NCBI GenBank assembly: GCA_013398175.1
Contig: VZRZ01000380.1
Coordinates: 385,093-449,092, forward strand
DNA: 64,000 nucleotides
Origin: Climacteris rufus
Taxonomy: Eukaryota > Chordata > Aves > Passeriformes > Climacteridae
Direction: 5' to 3'
The translations under genes and the position numbers were made by a program. Below are positions 25,244-37,005 of this stretch, one piece after another (position 1 is the first letter of the stretch; every line of letters begins with the position of its first letter). The notes under the pieces were generated by a model. It was not told the origin of the DNA. It saw nothing but the letters and a program-made list of their open reading frames with translations, and ran no database searches.

Positions 25244-28200
25244 GAAACAATATTGATCCTGTCCTACTTCGAAGGAATGCACAGATCAGAGCCTGACACA
25301 AAGCTCAAAGATACAAAAATTAAATGCTAATAGCACAGCCTGTTACACTAACAAACTGTTGCAGCTGCTACAGATGCAGGACAGTGCTGTTCTACATCTC
25401 TGTAGCTTAGCACTGGTTTTTACAGGAGTTCTTAAAAGCCACGTGGGCTCATCCAGAGCACCCCAAAGATGACTTTTACTAAAACTCAACGGGGAACAGC
25501 TGTTCTCAGTTAAAGAGTAGTGCCCTGTAGCTGTAGACTGAAGGCCTGAACTGGTCAAGAACACATGAGAAACTACGATTTATTTAATTTTTTTCATTCT
25601 GATGAAGTGTTAAAGAGAATCAATATCAGTCTTTTTGACCTGGTATTGTTAGTTATTCAATTATTCAATTATTATTCTAGTCAAGTCACCAGGGCTGGTT
25701 AGAGAGACAAAAAAATGCTTAATGCTTTCAGCAAGATGAGACATCTCATGAGATTTTGCCCTCAGACTTCCCAGATTTCTATACGTACTTCTGTTAACCT
25801 TATTTAGTCTTGATAGAGAGACATTGACAAATACTTTTTTTTTCCCAGAACAGTATATTTTCTATTTGATCCATCTAACAACTCTAACAGTACAACATTG
25901 ACCCAAATACCTTGTTAGTATAAGCATTCTTCTTCCAACACACATATGAAGAAAGGAATAGTGGACTATATAGCCTTGTTTTTATGGGTGATCATAGTGG
26001 GTCCTGGACTCCAGATGAGGAACATGGCATTTAATTTGATGGGTAATTATACAAAGTAAAAGCACACACTGATTCTCTCCATGGGAATTTGGACTGCATT
26101 GATTTTTTGGCAGTGGAATTAGACTATTTTTGGTGGCTTTATTGAAAAGAATCCAGGAAATCAGTTTCATTTTAGTAACAATGTCTGTTAATGAAATACA
26201 GGGGATTTCACTTTGGTTGTCTACCTTGTATGTGAACACTAAATGCGAAAGCTCTTCAGGAGATGGCCAGTTTACACCAAGCCTAGACAGCAGAGCTAGC
26301 TTTTCACAGGCAGGCTGTCTGTCTGTCTCCATATAATTAAGGCCTTTCTCCTTCAAAAACTGACAGTCTCTATTTACATCTTCTGTTTTGCTTGTGACCT
26401 TGAACAAGAATATCTTCTTGGGCCCAGAGGTCAGGACACAAGAATAGCTGTTTATATAAAACAGAGTAGTGGCCCTACAGGGTCTGCTTTCTCTCCTGTT
26501 TGACCTCAGTCAAGCTATAGGTCTATCACATCTCTGCCTACTGTTAGACAACTTGCAAATGGACTTTCCCTTACTCCTCCTTTTTCCATATTTTCAAGTC
26601 TCTTATGGCAGATCTTTCTATATGAGAGCTTGCAACCCTCTGTGCTAGCACACGGGAAATGTGTCCACAAGCATGGGCATAAAAACAAATGATACTTTTC
26701 AGGATACCCACAACTATAATCACAATAACATTACCTTGGGTCTTCATTTCACCACTAGACAAATTACCGCTCTGTCTGTCATGTGTTTTTTGTCATTTTT
26801 TAGAGTGAAGAAAGTCTATTTAGTCTGCTTATATCCCTTCATACCCCGAGAAAGACTGCCCTGTAATTTACAGTGAGCTGTGTTTGGCTTTGCCTGAGTG
26901 TTTGTCCTTACACCATTAAAATAGTTTGCTTGAGGTTGTGTTACCTTCTGGAAGAGTTTCTACTAAACCTTTAACTGAAATTAAAAGCAGACCAGGAGGT
27001 ATCTTGCACACCAGTGGGTTTATTTCAGGGAGTGGTTACAATTACTAATACTGATATGTTTAAACTACTGCCAAATGAAGAATGAAATACTGTATGAGCA
27101 AGAAAAATGTTGATTACTTACTGTAAGAGGAAACAATGCAACCAAGTGCCATTCAAGTACCCAGCCAAAATAAATAAATAAATAAGCCTAATTTAAAATT
27201 CCACCCGCATCCCAAAGACTTAATCTCAGGAAGGCATCCTGGGAAAAAAGTGTCCTCTATATATATAAAAGAAAGAAAAACACTGCCATTTTCATATAAA
27301 AAATAAGATCAAAAAATGTTTTGGTGAAAATACCTTGAGGTTTTCCTTTAGCAATTTTTAGTATTTGCTTTCATAGTAGTCTACTCCAAAATGAAAAATG
27401 TTTTGTTTACCATGCTGTGGGACATAACACTGTTTTCCTTTTCCCACAAGTAAGTAACTAAGACTCACTAAAAGCAATATTATAGTGATAGTATTTTCAG
27501 AGCTTTGTGGAAGACTTAACTACAGTATCTCACTTCTAGAAGACCTCCTGATCACTTGTGAATAGTCAGAAAGATGAAGAGGGAGGAAAAAAGAAGGGGG
27601 AAAAAAAATTCTATTTAACTCTTCCACATTCTCAGACTTCAGCTGTGGTGCTTAGCTGCACCAGGAAATCTGTGTAAGTACTACACAAGATCATGATCAA
27701 GTGCAACCAAGCTAACTGCAAGCTAGATTTGCAAGAAGCTCTTGGATATTGCAGGAAGTTCTTTCAGTGCATGGATAATTTTAGTGCACTCATTACTCCA
27801 GAGTTGGCCCAGGCTCTTCCCAAGGGACAACCAGTCACCCAAAACATAACCCATGAAGGTCAGCAGGCTGCATATTTGTGAGTCTGCAGGGGAAAGAGCT
27901 GAGGAGCATTGTTTCTAGAATATATTGTCTGCTGGGAAGCAATGTCTTCCATCTGAAATCCTGATTTGAAATAATCTAAATTAGCCACTTTCTTTCACTT
28001 TGTCTTTCTCTGTTTTTCAAATTTCACCCAACTGCCAAGACGTGATAGCCAGCTGTAGGCTGCTTACCTGGGAGATTTCAGTTCTCCTCTTACTGGCTGA
28101 TTCAGATGGATTACCTGACCTCCCATTTTCCATGTCTTGGTGTGGCATGCTGACCATGGCTGATGGTTCTCTCTGAACTCATCCTTTTGCATAGCCAAAC

Positions 28201-28586
28201 TCTCTGAGCAGTGGAATGCTAATGCCAGTGCTTGGTCACCTTAGTCTGTGCCTGTAACCATTCAGATCTAAATAAAGGCCAGCTGTGAAGGCACATGACT
28301 TTGTAGCAAGGTGCTGGTGGGAGGGCAGATGTCCAGAAAGATTTGGGTTTGTGCATCAGTGTGAAGGTGTGTGAGGTGGATGGGGACAGAAAGCAGGAGT
28401 GGCAGCCTGTAACTGGTTCCCTGCCTGCTGCAGGGTGACAACAGTATTTCCCTACCTCAGCAAGATTAATGTTCTGTGATGGGCGCTCCAGTCAAAGTAC
28501 TCATCTTCTCTTAATTTTTGCATAGCTCTCACAAAGTCATACAGGTTTTCACCTAAATAATAGTAAAATACCTCTTCTCAGCAGCT
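25244..28586. other. AT-rich non-coding DNA, nothing recognised
   Basis: It contains a short (AAAT)n run near 27168-27184 and frames up to 141 codons (25982-26407, minus) without motifs. No exon, RNA gene or mobile element could be supported. Confidence 0.5.
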
Positions 28587-28730
28587 GATCTTAAAACACT
28601 ACAAGGAAACTGCTAGCCCTGCTTCAGTGATGGTGAAACCAAAGTCTGGGAAGGTAAAGGGCATGAGGAAATCCAGCCAGCTCCTGGACAAGTTAGCTCT
28701 GAACAAAGCTTAGGTTTCTTGAGCTACATC
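28587..28730 (+). repeat. Ancient MIR/L3-like repeat remnant
   Basis: GATCTTAAAACACTACAAGG, then GATGGTGAAACCAAAGTCTG, then a decayed 'aaggtcacacagc'-like part, then GCTTAGGTTTCTTGAGCT. These follow, in order, the phrases of the old amniote repeat also seen at 10732-10870. It is diverged but the order of the parts is convincing. Confidence 0.5.
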
Positions 28731-29301
28731 CCATGACTAAACTCTGTAAAAGATGAATGAATGCAGCAAGATTTAGCCCATGTTAGAGCACATGATTTCG
28801 CACACTATCCCCTGATCTCAGACAGAACTGACTCTGGTAATGTTCTTGTGACCTTTCTTTCAGTCTTCAAGCTGAGTACTGCACTGAAAGTAAGCTTGTG
28901 AAGACTTATGTCTTTTACATGTGCTGCAATGTTAATTCTCAAAATTTCTTAAAAAGGAGAAATTTAGTTGCATGGGAACCGTTTGTGCAGCTCTTTGAGG
29001 TGTGTTGTGTATCATTCATAGTTTGGTTATCTGTTCTGTATCAACAGCTCAGGCCTGATTCTTTCCCTATTGCTTTCAAGGAAAATTGAAGTCAAGTATA
29101 TTATTAGATGCTGTATTCCTGTATAGACTGGAGGAGGAAGTATCACAAAGCATGGAACTGGGTTGTTGGAAGATAAAAGAATGCCAAAATATATTAGTTA
29201 CTGCAGATAAAATGTCAGACAAAATCCAGGGGAGGTTTGACGAGCAGGGCTGCCAACTCCAAAGCATGGTCTGAAAGACATTCAGCAACAGAATGTGACC
29301 A
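28731..29301. other. Non-coding spacer, nothing recognised
   Basis: Short frames of about 60 codons, no motifs and no repeat family. Confidence 0.45.
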
Positions 29302-29392
29302 ATCACATAATCACACAGAACGAATAATATTGGAAGGGACCCAGAGGATCATGTGATCCAACCTCCCTGCTCAAGCAGGGTCATCCTAATGA
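29302..29392 (-). mobile_element. CR1 LINE 3'-end fragment
   Basis: Read on the plus strand it shows the reverse complement of a CR1 tail: ATCACATAATCACACAGAA, TTGGAAGGGACCCAGAGGAT, then ATCCAACCTCCCTGCTCAAG and CAGGGTCATCCTA. The element therefore points leftward and is strongly 5'-truncated, as usual for CR1. Confidence 0.85.
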
Positions 29393-30143
29393 CATAGAAT
29401 GCCATTAAATGACACAGAAACTTCTCTAGGGAGCGGAGGTGCATGTTAGGGGACAGATATTCATCAGCAGATTCCTTCCAACTGGCACTGAAGAAATAGT
29501 AGAGATCAGTGAAGCCACTGCAAGTCAGCATTCATAGGTGGTATGCTATAATATGCATAACACCATCCACTGAGGTGCACACACATGAAAACATGGAATA
29601 TGAAAAATTAAAAGTGCACTTAGCACTACTGATATGTGAGAAAAACTGATGTTACCAAACACAGGAAAACATCCTCTGTGCAATATCCACTCAGTGACCC
29701 AAAGGCTGGGCTCTCAGCCAAGATCCTAAACAAAAGTAATGTGTTAAGATGCACGTACTGTTGATTTGAGCCAAAACTTTAGCTTCTTTGGAGGACTGCA
29801 TGCCTGCACAAGCTATGTGGCATGAGTGCAGGTATCTGTCACTAAAATGTGACAAGTAACACTGTGTCCTCCCAAATATCTAAACACACTGGAAGAGTTT
29901 GATCTTGAAAATGTGCAAGACTGCAACAGTTACTTGTCCCATCACTGGATGCCTGCTGGACACAATTTACCAACACCCAGGTTTCTAAGCACTGGTAAAG
30001 ATTTTTACCTGTACCAGTACACCTCAATGAGCCTTTCCCAAACAATTTCACTGATGGCATTCACTAGAATTTAACAACCCTCTGTTTTTATCTTGAGTAT
30101 TCCAGGGTTTAATTGAGAAACTAATTGTAATCACTGTTGCAAG
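29393..30143. other. Non-coding DNA, nothing recognised
   Basis: No gene or repeat could be supported between the CR1 tail and the G-rich tandem repeat. Confidence 0.45.
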
Positions 30144-30216
30144 AAAGGGCAGGGCAGGGCAAGGCAAGGGCAGGGCGAGGGCAGGGCGAGGGCAGGGCGA
30201 GGGGAGGGGAAGGGAG
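30144..30216 (+). repeat. G-rich tandem repeat, left side of the sequence gap
   Basis: The array begins with GGGCA-type pentamers, then has about three copies of an 11-base unit GGGCAGGGCGA, and shifts to GGGGA/GGGAA units just before the Ns. GGG runs one to three bases apart make G-quadruplex formation likely. Confidence 0.9.
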
Positions 30217-30534
30217 NNNNNNNNNNNNNNNNNNNNNNNNNNNNNNNNNNNNNNNNNNNNNNNNNNNNNNNNNNNNNNNNNNNNNNNNNNNNNNNNNNNN
30301 NNNNNNNNNNNNNNNNNNNNNNNNNNNNNNNNNNNNNNNNNNNNNNNNNNNNNNNNNNNNNNNNNNNNNNNNNNNNNNNNNNNNNNNNNNNNNNNNNNNN
30401 NNNNNNNNNNNNNNNNNNNNNNNNNNNNNNNNNNNNNNNNNNNNNNNNNNNNNNNNNNNNNNNNNNNNNNNNNNNNNNNNNNNNNNNNNNNNNNNNNNNN
30501 NNNNNNNNNNNNNNNNNNNNNNNNNNNNNNNNNN
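30217..30534. other. Run of 318 N (assembly gap)
   Basis: No sequence is present. Tandem G-rich repeats abut both sides, so the gap most likely hides more of the array. Its true length may differ from 318. The two long open frames that appear to cross it are artefacts of undefined codons. Confidence 0.98.
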
Positions 30535-30633
30535 AGGTTTGGGAAGGTTTGGGAAGGTTTGGGAAGGTTTGGGAAGGTTTGGGAAGGTTTGGGAAGGGAA
30601 GGGAAGGGAAGGGAAGGGAAGGGAAGGGAAGGG
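30535..30633 (+). repeat. Decamer then pentamer tandem repeat, right side of the gap
   Basis: Five copies of the decamer GGGAAGGTTT (30541-30590, preceded by a partial copy) run straight into about eight copies of GGGAA. The decamer contains the pentamer, so one probably arose from the other. Confidence 0.93.
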
Positions 30634-33600
30634 TGCAGCATGAGTATCACTTCCTATGCATGAGACTCTGTCTCTTTACTGACAATTGTTCTTAGGCTGC
30701 AAAGATTTCCTTTTCCTTTTCTAGGTGAGTTTAGATCTGCATAATCTCTTCTTACTAACAATCCATGCTCAGGAAAATAATGCAGCTTTAGGCTTCTTTA
30801 AGTGCTTAGAAATTCTTTTTGTATCTGTAAAGCAGATTTGTTGTGTCTGCCTTGGAGTTCATACTTGTATGGTATTTTTAAAAAACCTAGAAAACATAAC
30901 TACAAAAATGAGTAACATTAAAACTGGATACAAAGTATTCAGTGTAAAGCTTTTTTCAGGTTGATTGGAACAAAATTAGACATCCATCAATTCAGAGCAT
31001 CAGAGGTCTAAAGTATATTTCAAATATCTGAATTTCTTTTTAGTTTTCTTCTGCATAATAAATATAGAGGACAGAAACATACTTCCAAACTGTGTGTTAA
31101 GGTCTGAATCATATGTTTAAAATGGTATCATTTCAGTGTTTTAAGTAATACCCAGGAAACCTGATAAACATTGTTTTCTATGCATATTGTCCCCATAATA
31201 TGTACAAATCCATTCGATTTTAGAGGAAAAGAACAAGCCAGTAATAACACAGTACTCTCCAGTGTATTTCAAATAATTCTACGGATTGGAATTAAATCAA
31301 AGCTCCTTCTGAGGTAGGTGCCTGAGCCTGGAGCTGCAGAACGGATCTGATGGTAGATATGCACCAAACCAGGAGGCAGCTCCTGGCTTCCTGCCTTCCC
31401 TTGTCATGGGCCCAGGGCACTGCCACCACTCCCACTAGGTGCAAGTGGTCGTGATTGCTGTGGCTGGGCATGCCAGCCTATTACATTCACGCTGCACTCA
31501 TCCTTGTCCCGCTAAACCTCTGCTTCTGCACTTTGCTGGTAATTTGCACAGTCATTACCTCCTGGGCCAGCCAAGCAGTGATGAGGACTCTCTGTTGGCT
31601 GCAGTGGTGTCCCCGCCCCTGTGCTTACTCCTTGGCAAGTCAGGAGGCATTTCGGGGACTTTTGGGAGGGGTCATACGGCAGCGGTGTCTCTCTGGCAGA
31701 CTATTTCTCTTTTACTAGGCCTTGACAGGTCCCCCTGAGAAATTGTTTGGACAATGTTTTTTTGTCTTTTTCTCCTTAACTACAGGAAAGACTGGATAAT
31801 GCCTTGTAATGTGAAGGTTTCTCTTCTGTCTTCTGTGAATGTCAAGTACAATTAGAAGTTTGCAGAAGCATTACAAAAGCTAATCCTTTTGGAGTCCTCT
31901 TGAGCACTTGACCTCCTTTTATCTTAGGGCAGTGAGCTTCACAGATTAATGAAGTGTTTCTAGACTGTTGGTCTTCAGCATCACTGGGTGTCAGCTAGCA
32001 TGAATACAGATCACCAGGACCACCTTGTTCATGGCGTACAGACCCTTCCTGAGTAAGTGTGGTCCAGCTGCAAGGCAGCACCACAGGGCTTGTAGGCCAA
32101 GGTCTCTGTGAGTTGTGGAATCAGGCTGACCTGGGTAAAAGACTACTATTGTTAAAGAATTTTTACTCAATAGCATTTGTGGCCAACTTTGCGCTGGAAC
32201 AAATGCATTGAACCGTCCAGAGAGAATCAGAAATCTATACATTCAAGGCATTCAAGGCCACATTTCATTCACCTCTGTATGAATTCAGTCTTGGCTTCAT
32301 GGGGAAAGCTTATGTGAGACACTGGCAGTCTCAAGTGATTCCATTTATACCCCATAAAATGCAAGAAATGTGGAAGCAAATCGCTAACCCCAGTGAAAAA
32401 CAACCACTCTCCAAAAATCATTGACCTCTGAGCCCAGTCACCCCTGTACATCTGAAGTCCCCCCAAAAGACAAGAATAATAAAAGTACTGATTGTACTGT
32501 GCCTGATGCTCATAAATTTGGAACTGTTTCTGACTACAGGGGAGAAGGAAAAAATTCCAAAACCCAGGAAACCTTGCATTGTGCAAACTCCCAAAAGTCC
32601 TCTTTGGCTGAAGATGTGACAGTTCCAGCCCTTCCCCTTCCCTCTCAGCTGGTTATTAACAATTCTGGAATCTCCATCTCCACAGACTGGCCACTAGAGT
32701 TTTCCTTGGGTTTGTTTTGCTTTTGCAGCAGTAGTTGGATTGTTATCAGACTCAGCTGTGTTTTGGGCTATGCTTGGGCCAGCCCAGAAGAGTCTGGCAC
32801 AAGTCTTTTGCATTTTCTATTTTGAGTAACCAAGTGTTCGCTTTTGGCTGTTTGAGCACCTTTAGGCTGAGGGAGGTTGGTTACAGGAAGTGGTGATCAA
32901 GTTTGAACAAATCCAAGCCTCTGAAGTTTTCCACCTGTGTGTTATTAACGAATAGCTATCACATTCCAGTAGTATCAAAATTGCAAATCAGTTGAACAAA
33001 ACAGTAAAAGATTCAATTTTTAAATTATTATTATTTGGAGTTTTTTCCTGAATTATCAGTCTAAATTAATCTTTAAGTGCTGTAAAGGATAAATGTATTG
33101 TGCTTACAGAGGGTAGTATGTTCAAGGCCCAGTGGATCTGCTATTTCATTCTGAAAGGGAATACTGTACATCTTAGGTCAACCCAAAAGCAATTCCAGAG
33201 GTTTGTTCACAACAGCCTAAACTTTCCCTCAGAATTTCTGGGGAGCTGCTTTGACTGAAGAGTTGAGCATAATGGGCTGAAGCACAGAATGGTTTCTTCC
33301 AAGATACGTTCAAGCACTTGGCAGCTTGAGGTGTCCATAGCAGGTGCTGGATTTGCTATAAGTGGGCAATTTATAAACAGAGCTGACAACTGGGAAAACA
33401 GAGCATCAGGAGCACGGCATTCTTGAGCTGGTGGTGCCTTGCCCATCGGACACTCCCCGGCGCACGGTTCGGAAGAGCGGCCTGCTTCCTTGGGGCCGGT
33501 TTCTTACAAGCAGAGCACTGCTGCATCAGGGGGTGTGTGGCAGTACTGCTAGGTAGTTCTGCAGTTTTTTCACAGTTCCACAGTTTTTTCACTTTTGTCC

Positions 33601-34587
33601 TTCCTTAGTCAGCAGTCCATATTGATTAATTCTTGGTTAAATGGTCATTACTTGTCTGCATTTTGTAAAGAGGAAAACCCCAGGGATGTTTTACTCTGGC
33701 TTGCTTTTATATGTTATTTAGGGTTTTGCTATTTTCTGCATAATCAGCTTGGCTCACCATATGTTTGCACTAACATGTTTTAGGAGCTCACTGTTTGCAT
33801 TCACTGAACATTCTTCAAGTTAGCCTGAACTCTTGAGTCATTTAGAAATGTAGAGCATCCTCCAAAGAGACAGGGGTTGTAGGGTTTATTGCAGCAGATC
33901 TAGCTGTAAGGGAGGCACAGATGCTGCACAGCAATGGGCTGGGAGGCTGATCCCAGCCCCTCATTCCACTAAACATCACACCTGATGGATTAAATTATCC
34001 ATAGGTTCATTATTGTTTCTGAGGCCAGCCAGGTCCAGCAGGAACAGAAGCACCTCATGACTCCTTCACAGCTTTTGATCTGCTTCCTTCAATCTTAAAC
34101 AAGCCAAGGAAAAATACTCCTAACCCTTCCTGCAACCACCTATTTTGAGCAAGCACTCAATTCCTCTGGAGAAAGAAGGAGCTCTGGGGTTTCAGGCCCT
34201 CAGCTCCTTCCTTCAAAGCACAAGTAGCATTGCACATGCTCTCTCTGATGGTGTGGTTGCAAACCCACAGTTTCATTACTTTGCCCAGCAGTACAATTGC
34301 TTCTACTTTATAAGGAATTATTCTCCATTCTACCCTTTACTTCCACATTCTTCAAGAGGTCAGATATGCAGAGAAATGATCCATTTTAATTTTTTTTCCC
34401 TGCTCCTGCCTTATCGTTCTGCAACAAAGGGGCTGCCTGTGTTAATCTTAACACTCATGTTATCATTTTTCCTTCCTTAGCCTGGAATTGGAGGCAAACC
34501 TTTCTCTGATCCCTACACCAGTACAGTAACTCAGTCAGGCATCCTTTTAGGGCATTAGAGACAGTTTGAATCCTTGTTCCATCTGAT
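30634..34587. other. Non-coding DNA, nothing recognised
   Basis: It includes a small CpG-richer patch near 33450-33505 and a modestly GC-rich stretch at 31300-31730 with a 99-codon frame that has no motif. No gene could be supported. Confidence 0.5.
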
Positions 34588-34630
34588 TGGTAGCAGGAAT
34601 TCATTCAAGAGACACTTTTGCCTGCTACCA
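34588..34630. repeat. Short perfect inverted repeat (10-bp arms, 23-base loop)
   Basis: TGGTAGCAGG at 34588-34597 is answered by CCTGCTACCA at 34621-34630. The arms are exact. A hairpin could form, but I see nothing that assigns it a role. Confidence 0.6.
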
Positions 34631-35313
34631 TTGATTCATACTGTATAAGTAATTAAATGTTCATTGGACTAGAAAGATGAGTTTAGCTCTGGGCAGTAAA
34701 CCACTCGCAGCAGGAGGCCCTCCAGGTGAAGCGAAGTTCTGAGGATGAGCCTATCCGTGATTCTGTGGCAGGGCTTGTACGTGTGCTCTCTCTGCCATTC
34801 TTCTACTCTAGAAACTCATCCCAGGAGCCAAGGAGCATTGATTGATGCAGCATCAGATCTGCAGCTATTTTTGATTTCCGCAAAGGCACATTTTCACCTA
34901 GAGACTGTTTGATACAACACTGCTAAGCAGTCAGAGAAGTGCTAGCCAGGACACTGATGAGCTCTGACAGAAGCTGTTTCAAAAAGAGTGATGGCAGGTT
35001 TTAATCACAGAAATCTGGATGGCTAGTACTCGTAGTGTTAATGCTATCTATAGCCATAACTCTGTAAGGCCTTTAAACATACCAGCAGCCCTATGATTCA
35101 GTGGGATTACTTATTTGCTTTCATTTCTGAATATCTCCAAGCACTTTGGTAGATCAAGGCTGTGGGAAACAAGCTGTGAACATCTTGTCTGCAAGCCCAT
35201 AAAGGTGAACACCATGAGATATACATATATTTGTCCTCCAAATCCATGGCTGTTATACTGTATAGCAGTATAACAAGCTGTAGTCTGAATACCCCTGCTG
35301 CAGTGTAGCAGTG
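34631..35313. other. Non-coding DNA, nothing recognised
   Basis: No frame, RNA or mobile element could be supported. Confidence 0.4.
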
Positions 35314-35416
35314 ATGTTAAGCATATGTTTAATTTTAAACATTTGGATAACGTTTGCTGACAGGTAATGTTAAGCGTATGCTTAATTTCAAACATTTGGG
35401 TAACATTTGCTAACAG
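35314..35416 (+). repeat. Tandem duplication of a 53-bp unit
   Basis: Two adjacent copies with a 53-base period: ATGTTAAGCATATGTTTAA then ATGTTAAGCGTATGCTTAA, each followed by AAACATTTGG-TAAC-TTTGCT-ACAG. They differ at a handful of positions, several of them transitions. Only two units are present. Confidence 0.88.
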
Positions 35417-36804
35417 CAATTGCTCTTTCTATATTTTTGTGATTTTTTCCTCTTTTTTTTTTGGGGTGTAATACTAGAGGTACCAGGAGATCATTTGAAA
35501 AGGTGCTTAAATTGTGTAGAGTTCTTCAGCATGGGCTAAATACATGCCTAATCATTTTTCCAGGTGGTATATTTTCCAAAATTGAGAAATTCCACTAAAC
35601 AAGGAAAATTCCAGCCTGTGTTATAGAGATTGGTGAATTCTTGTTGACTTCTTAGTGGTCTGATGCTGTCAGTGTTTCAGTGTCCCTGGAATTTCAAGAA
35701 ATCCTCAAAATGCATTATATCCAGTCCATGGAATTCTGCATCTCATCAGATAAAGAAAAACTGTAAAATTAGTTTAGAAAAAAAAGTGGCACATGATTTT
35801 GTCATTTTATGTGTAAATAAGTACATATTTTGTATTTTTACATATAAAATAAATATAAATAGATTCAGTAGCTTTGCAAGGAACTATTTATCAAACTTGA
35901 AAGTAATTGTAAGTCAAGTCAATCAGAGGAAAAATATAAATGGGAAACTGTGATTAAGAACAGAGATTTATTTATAAATATATGTAGCAGAAAAACAGCA
36001 ACCTATAATCAGAACCAATGTTTACATTGATTAAAAACCAGGTTTACCAAAGTAAAGTGCAAGACATTAAAAAAGGTCAAAATAAAAAGAAACATGGAAA
36101 TTTGATAAAAATTAGTATAAAGAGGAAGCCAGATGATTATGTAAAAGACTCCTAAAGGAAATAAAAGAACACAAGAGATAATCTAATGCGTGTAGCAGCA
36201 GATATTCAGGAGAAAATGTAACTCATAAAATTGTGGATTGAAACAGAGGAACTGTCAATTACAATGATGGAATATTACAGCTGGTCAGTATATATTTTTT
36301 TAAAATATTCATAACAATGAAACTATTAATTGCAAAGATATTAAAGGATAATAAAAAAGTGAAGCTATTAGAAAGTAATTAATAAATAAGTAAATCAAGA
36401 TAACTTTTATCTGAGCATTTTAAAACAGCTTGTAGATCAACACTGCTTATATTTAATACCTTCTAGAGCCCTAGAAAACTTCCAGAGTACTGTGAGGCAT
36501 CTATTTTGTAACAAATACTTCAAAGGAGAAATCAATTAAATAAATCTATGACTCACCCTGACCCTCATCTCAGGAAAAATTATGTTAATATAGGTCTCTA
36601 TTAGCAAAAAAATTAGTGTTGGCTCAAAAAACCTCAAGGAAATAACAGTACAGATGCTTTTCCTCTCTCTTATTTGGTAGTTTAACAACTGCATCTGGAC
36701 TTGTCTGTCTCCTCCTGGTCCTTCCAGCCCAGGAAAGAAACTGGTGTGTGGTGTGCAGGCCTTGAGCCCCTGGGGTGCTGAAGGGCTGGGGAGGGAACTG
36801 TTGC
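35417..36804. other. Very AT-rich DNA with an A-rich plus strand
   Basis: From about 35750 to 36540 the plus strand is strongly enriched in A over T, with many AAAA tracts. No protein family could be read in any frame. It could be a decayed retroelement sense strand or simple compositional skew. Confidence 0.4.
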
Positions 36805-37005
36805 TGCTTGAGAGGGTGGTGAGACCCTGCTGCAGGTTACTCAGAGAGGCCGGGGATGCTCCATCCTTGGAACTGTTCAAAGCCAGGCTGGACAGGACTT
36901 TGAGCAACTTGGTCTAGTGCAAGGTGTTCCTGTTCACAACAGAGAGTTTGGACTAGGTGAGTCTCTAAGGTCCCTTCTAACCCAAACCATTTTATGAGTC
37001 TGTGA
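36805..37005 (+). mobile_element. CR1 LINE 3'-end fragment
   Basis: The sequence reads GAGAGGGTGGTGAGACCCTG, then CTCAGAGAGGCCGGGGATGC, CCATCCTTGGAACTGTTCAA, GGTCTAGTGCAAGGTGTTCC, and ends AACCCAAACCATTTTATGAG TCTGTGA. This is the CR1 C-terminal/3'-UTR tail, on the plus strand, with a degenerate version of the terminal ATTCTATGA repeat. It is 5'-truncated. Confidence 0.88.

Noticed and set aside
30048..30650. Apparent 168- and 200-codon open frames across 30.1-30.65 kb
   Set aside because: They exist only because the N-run gives undefined codons. The sequenced parts encode repeat-derived Gly/Arg/Lys or Pro/Ser peptides.
31439..31738. Overlapping 99- and 87-codon frames with hydrophobic stretches
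   Set aside because: The frames overlap, lack a signal for translation or splicing, and show no family motif. The hydrophobic runs come from CT-rich composition.
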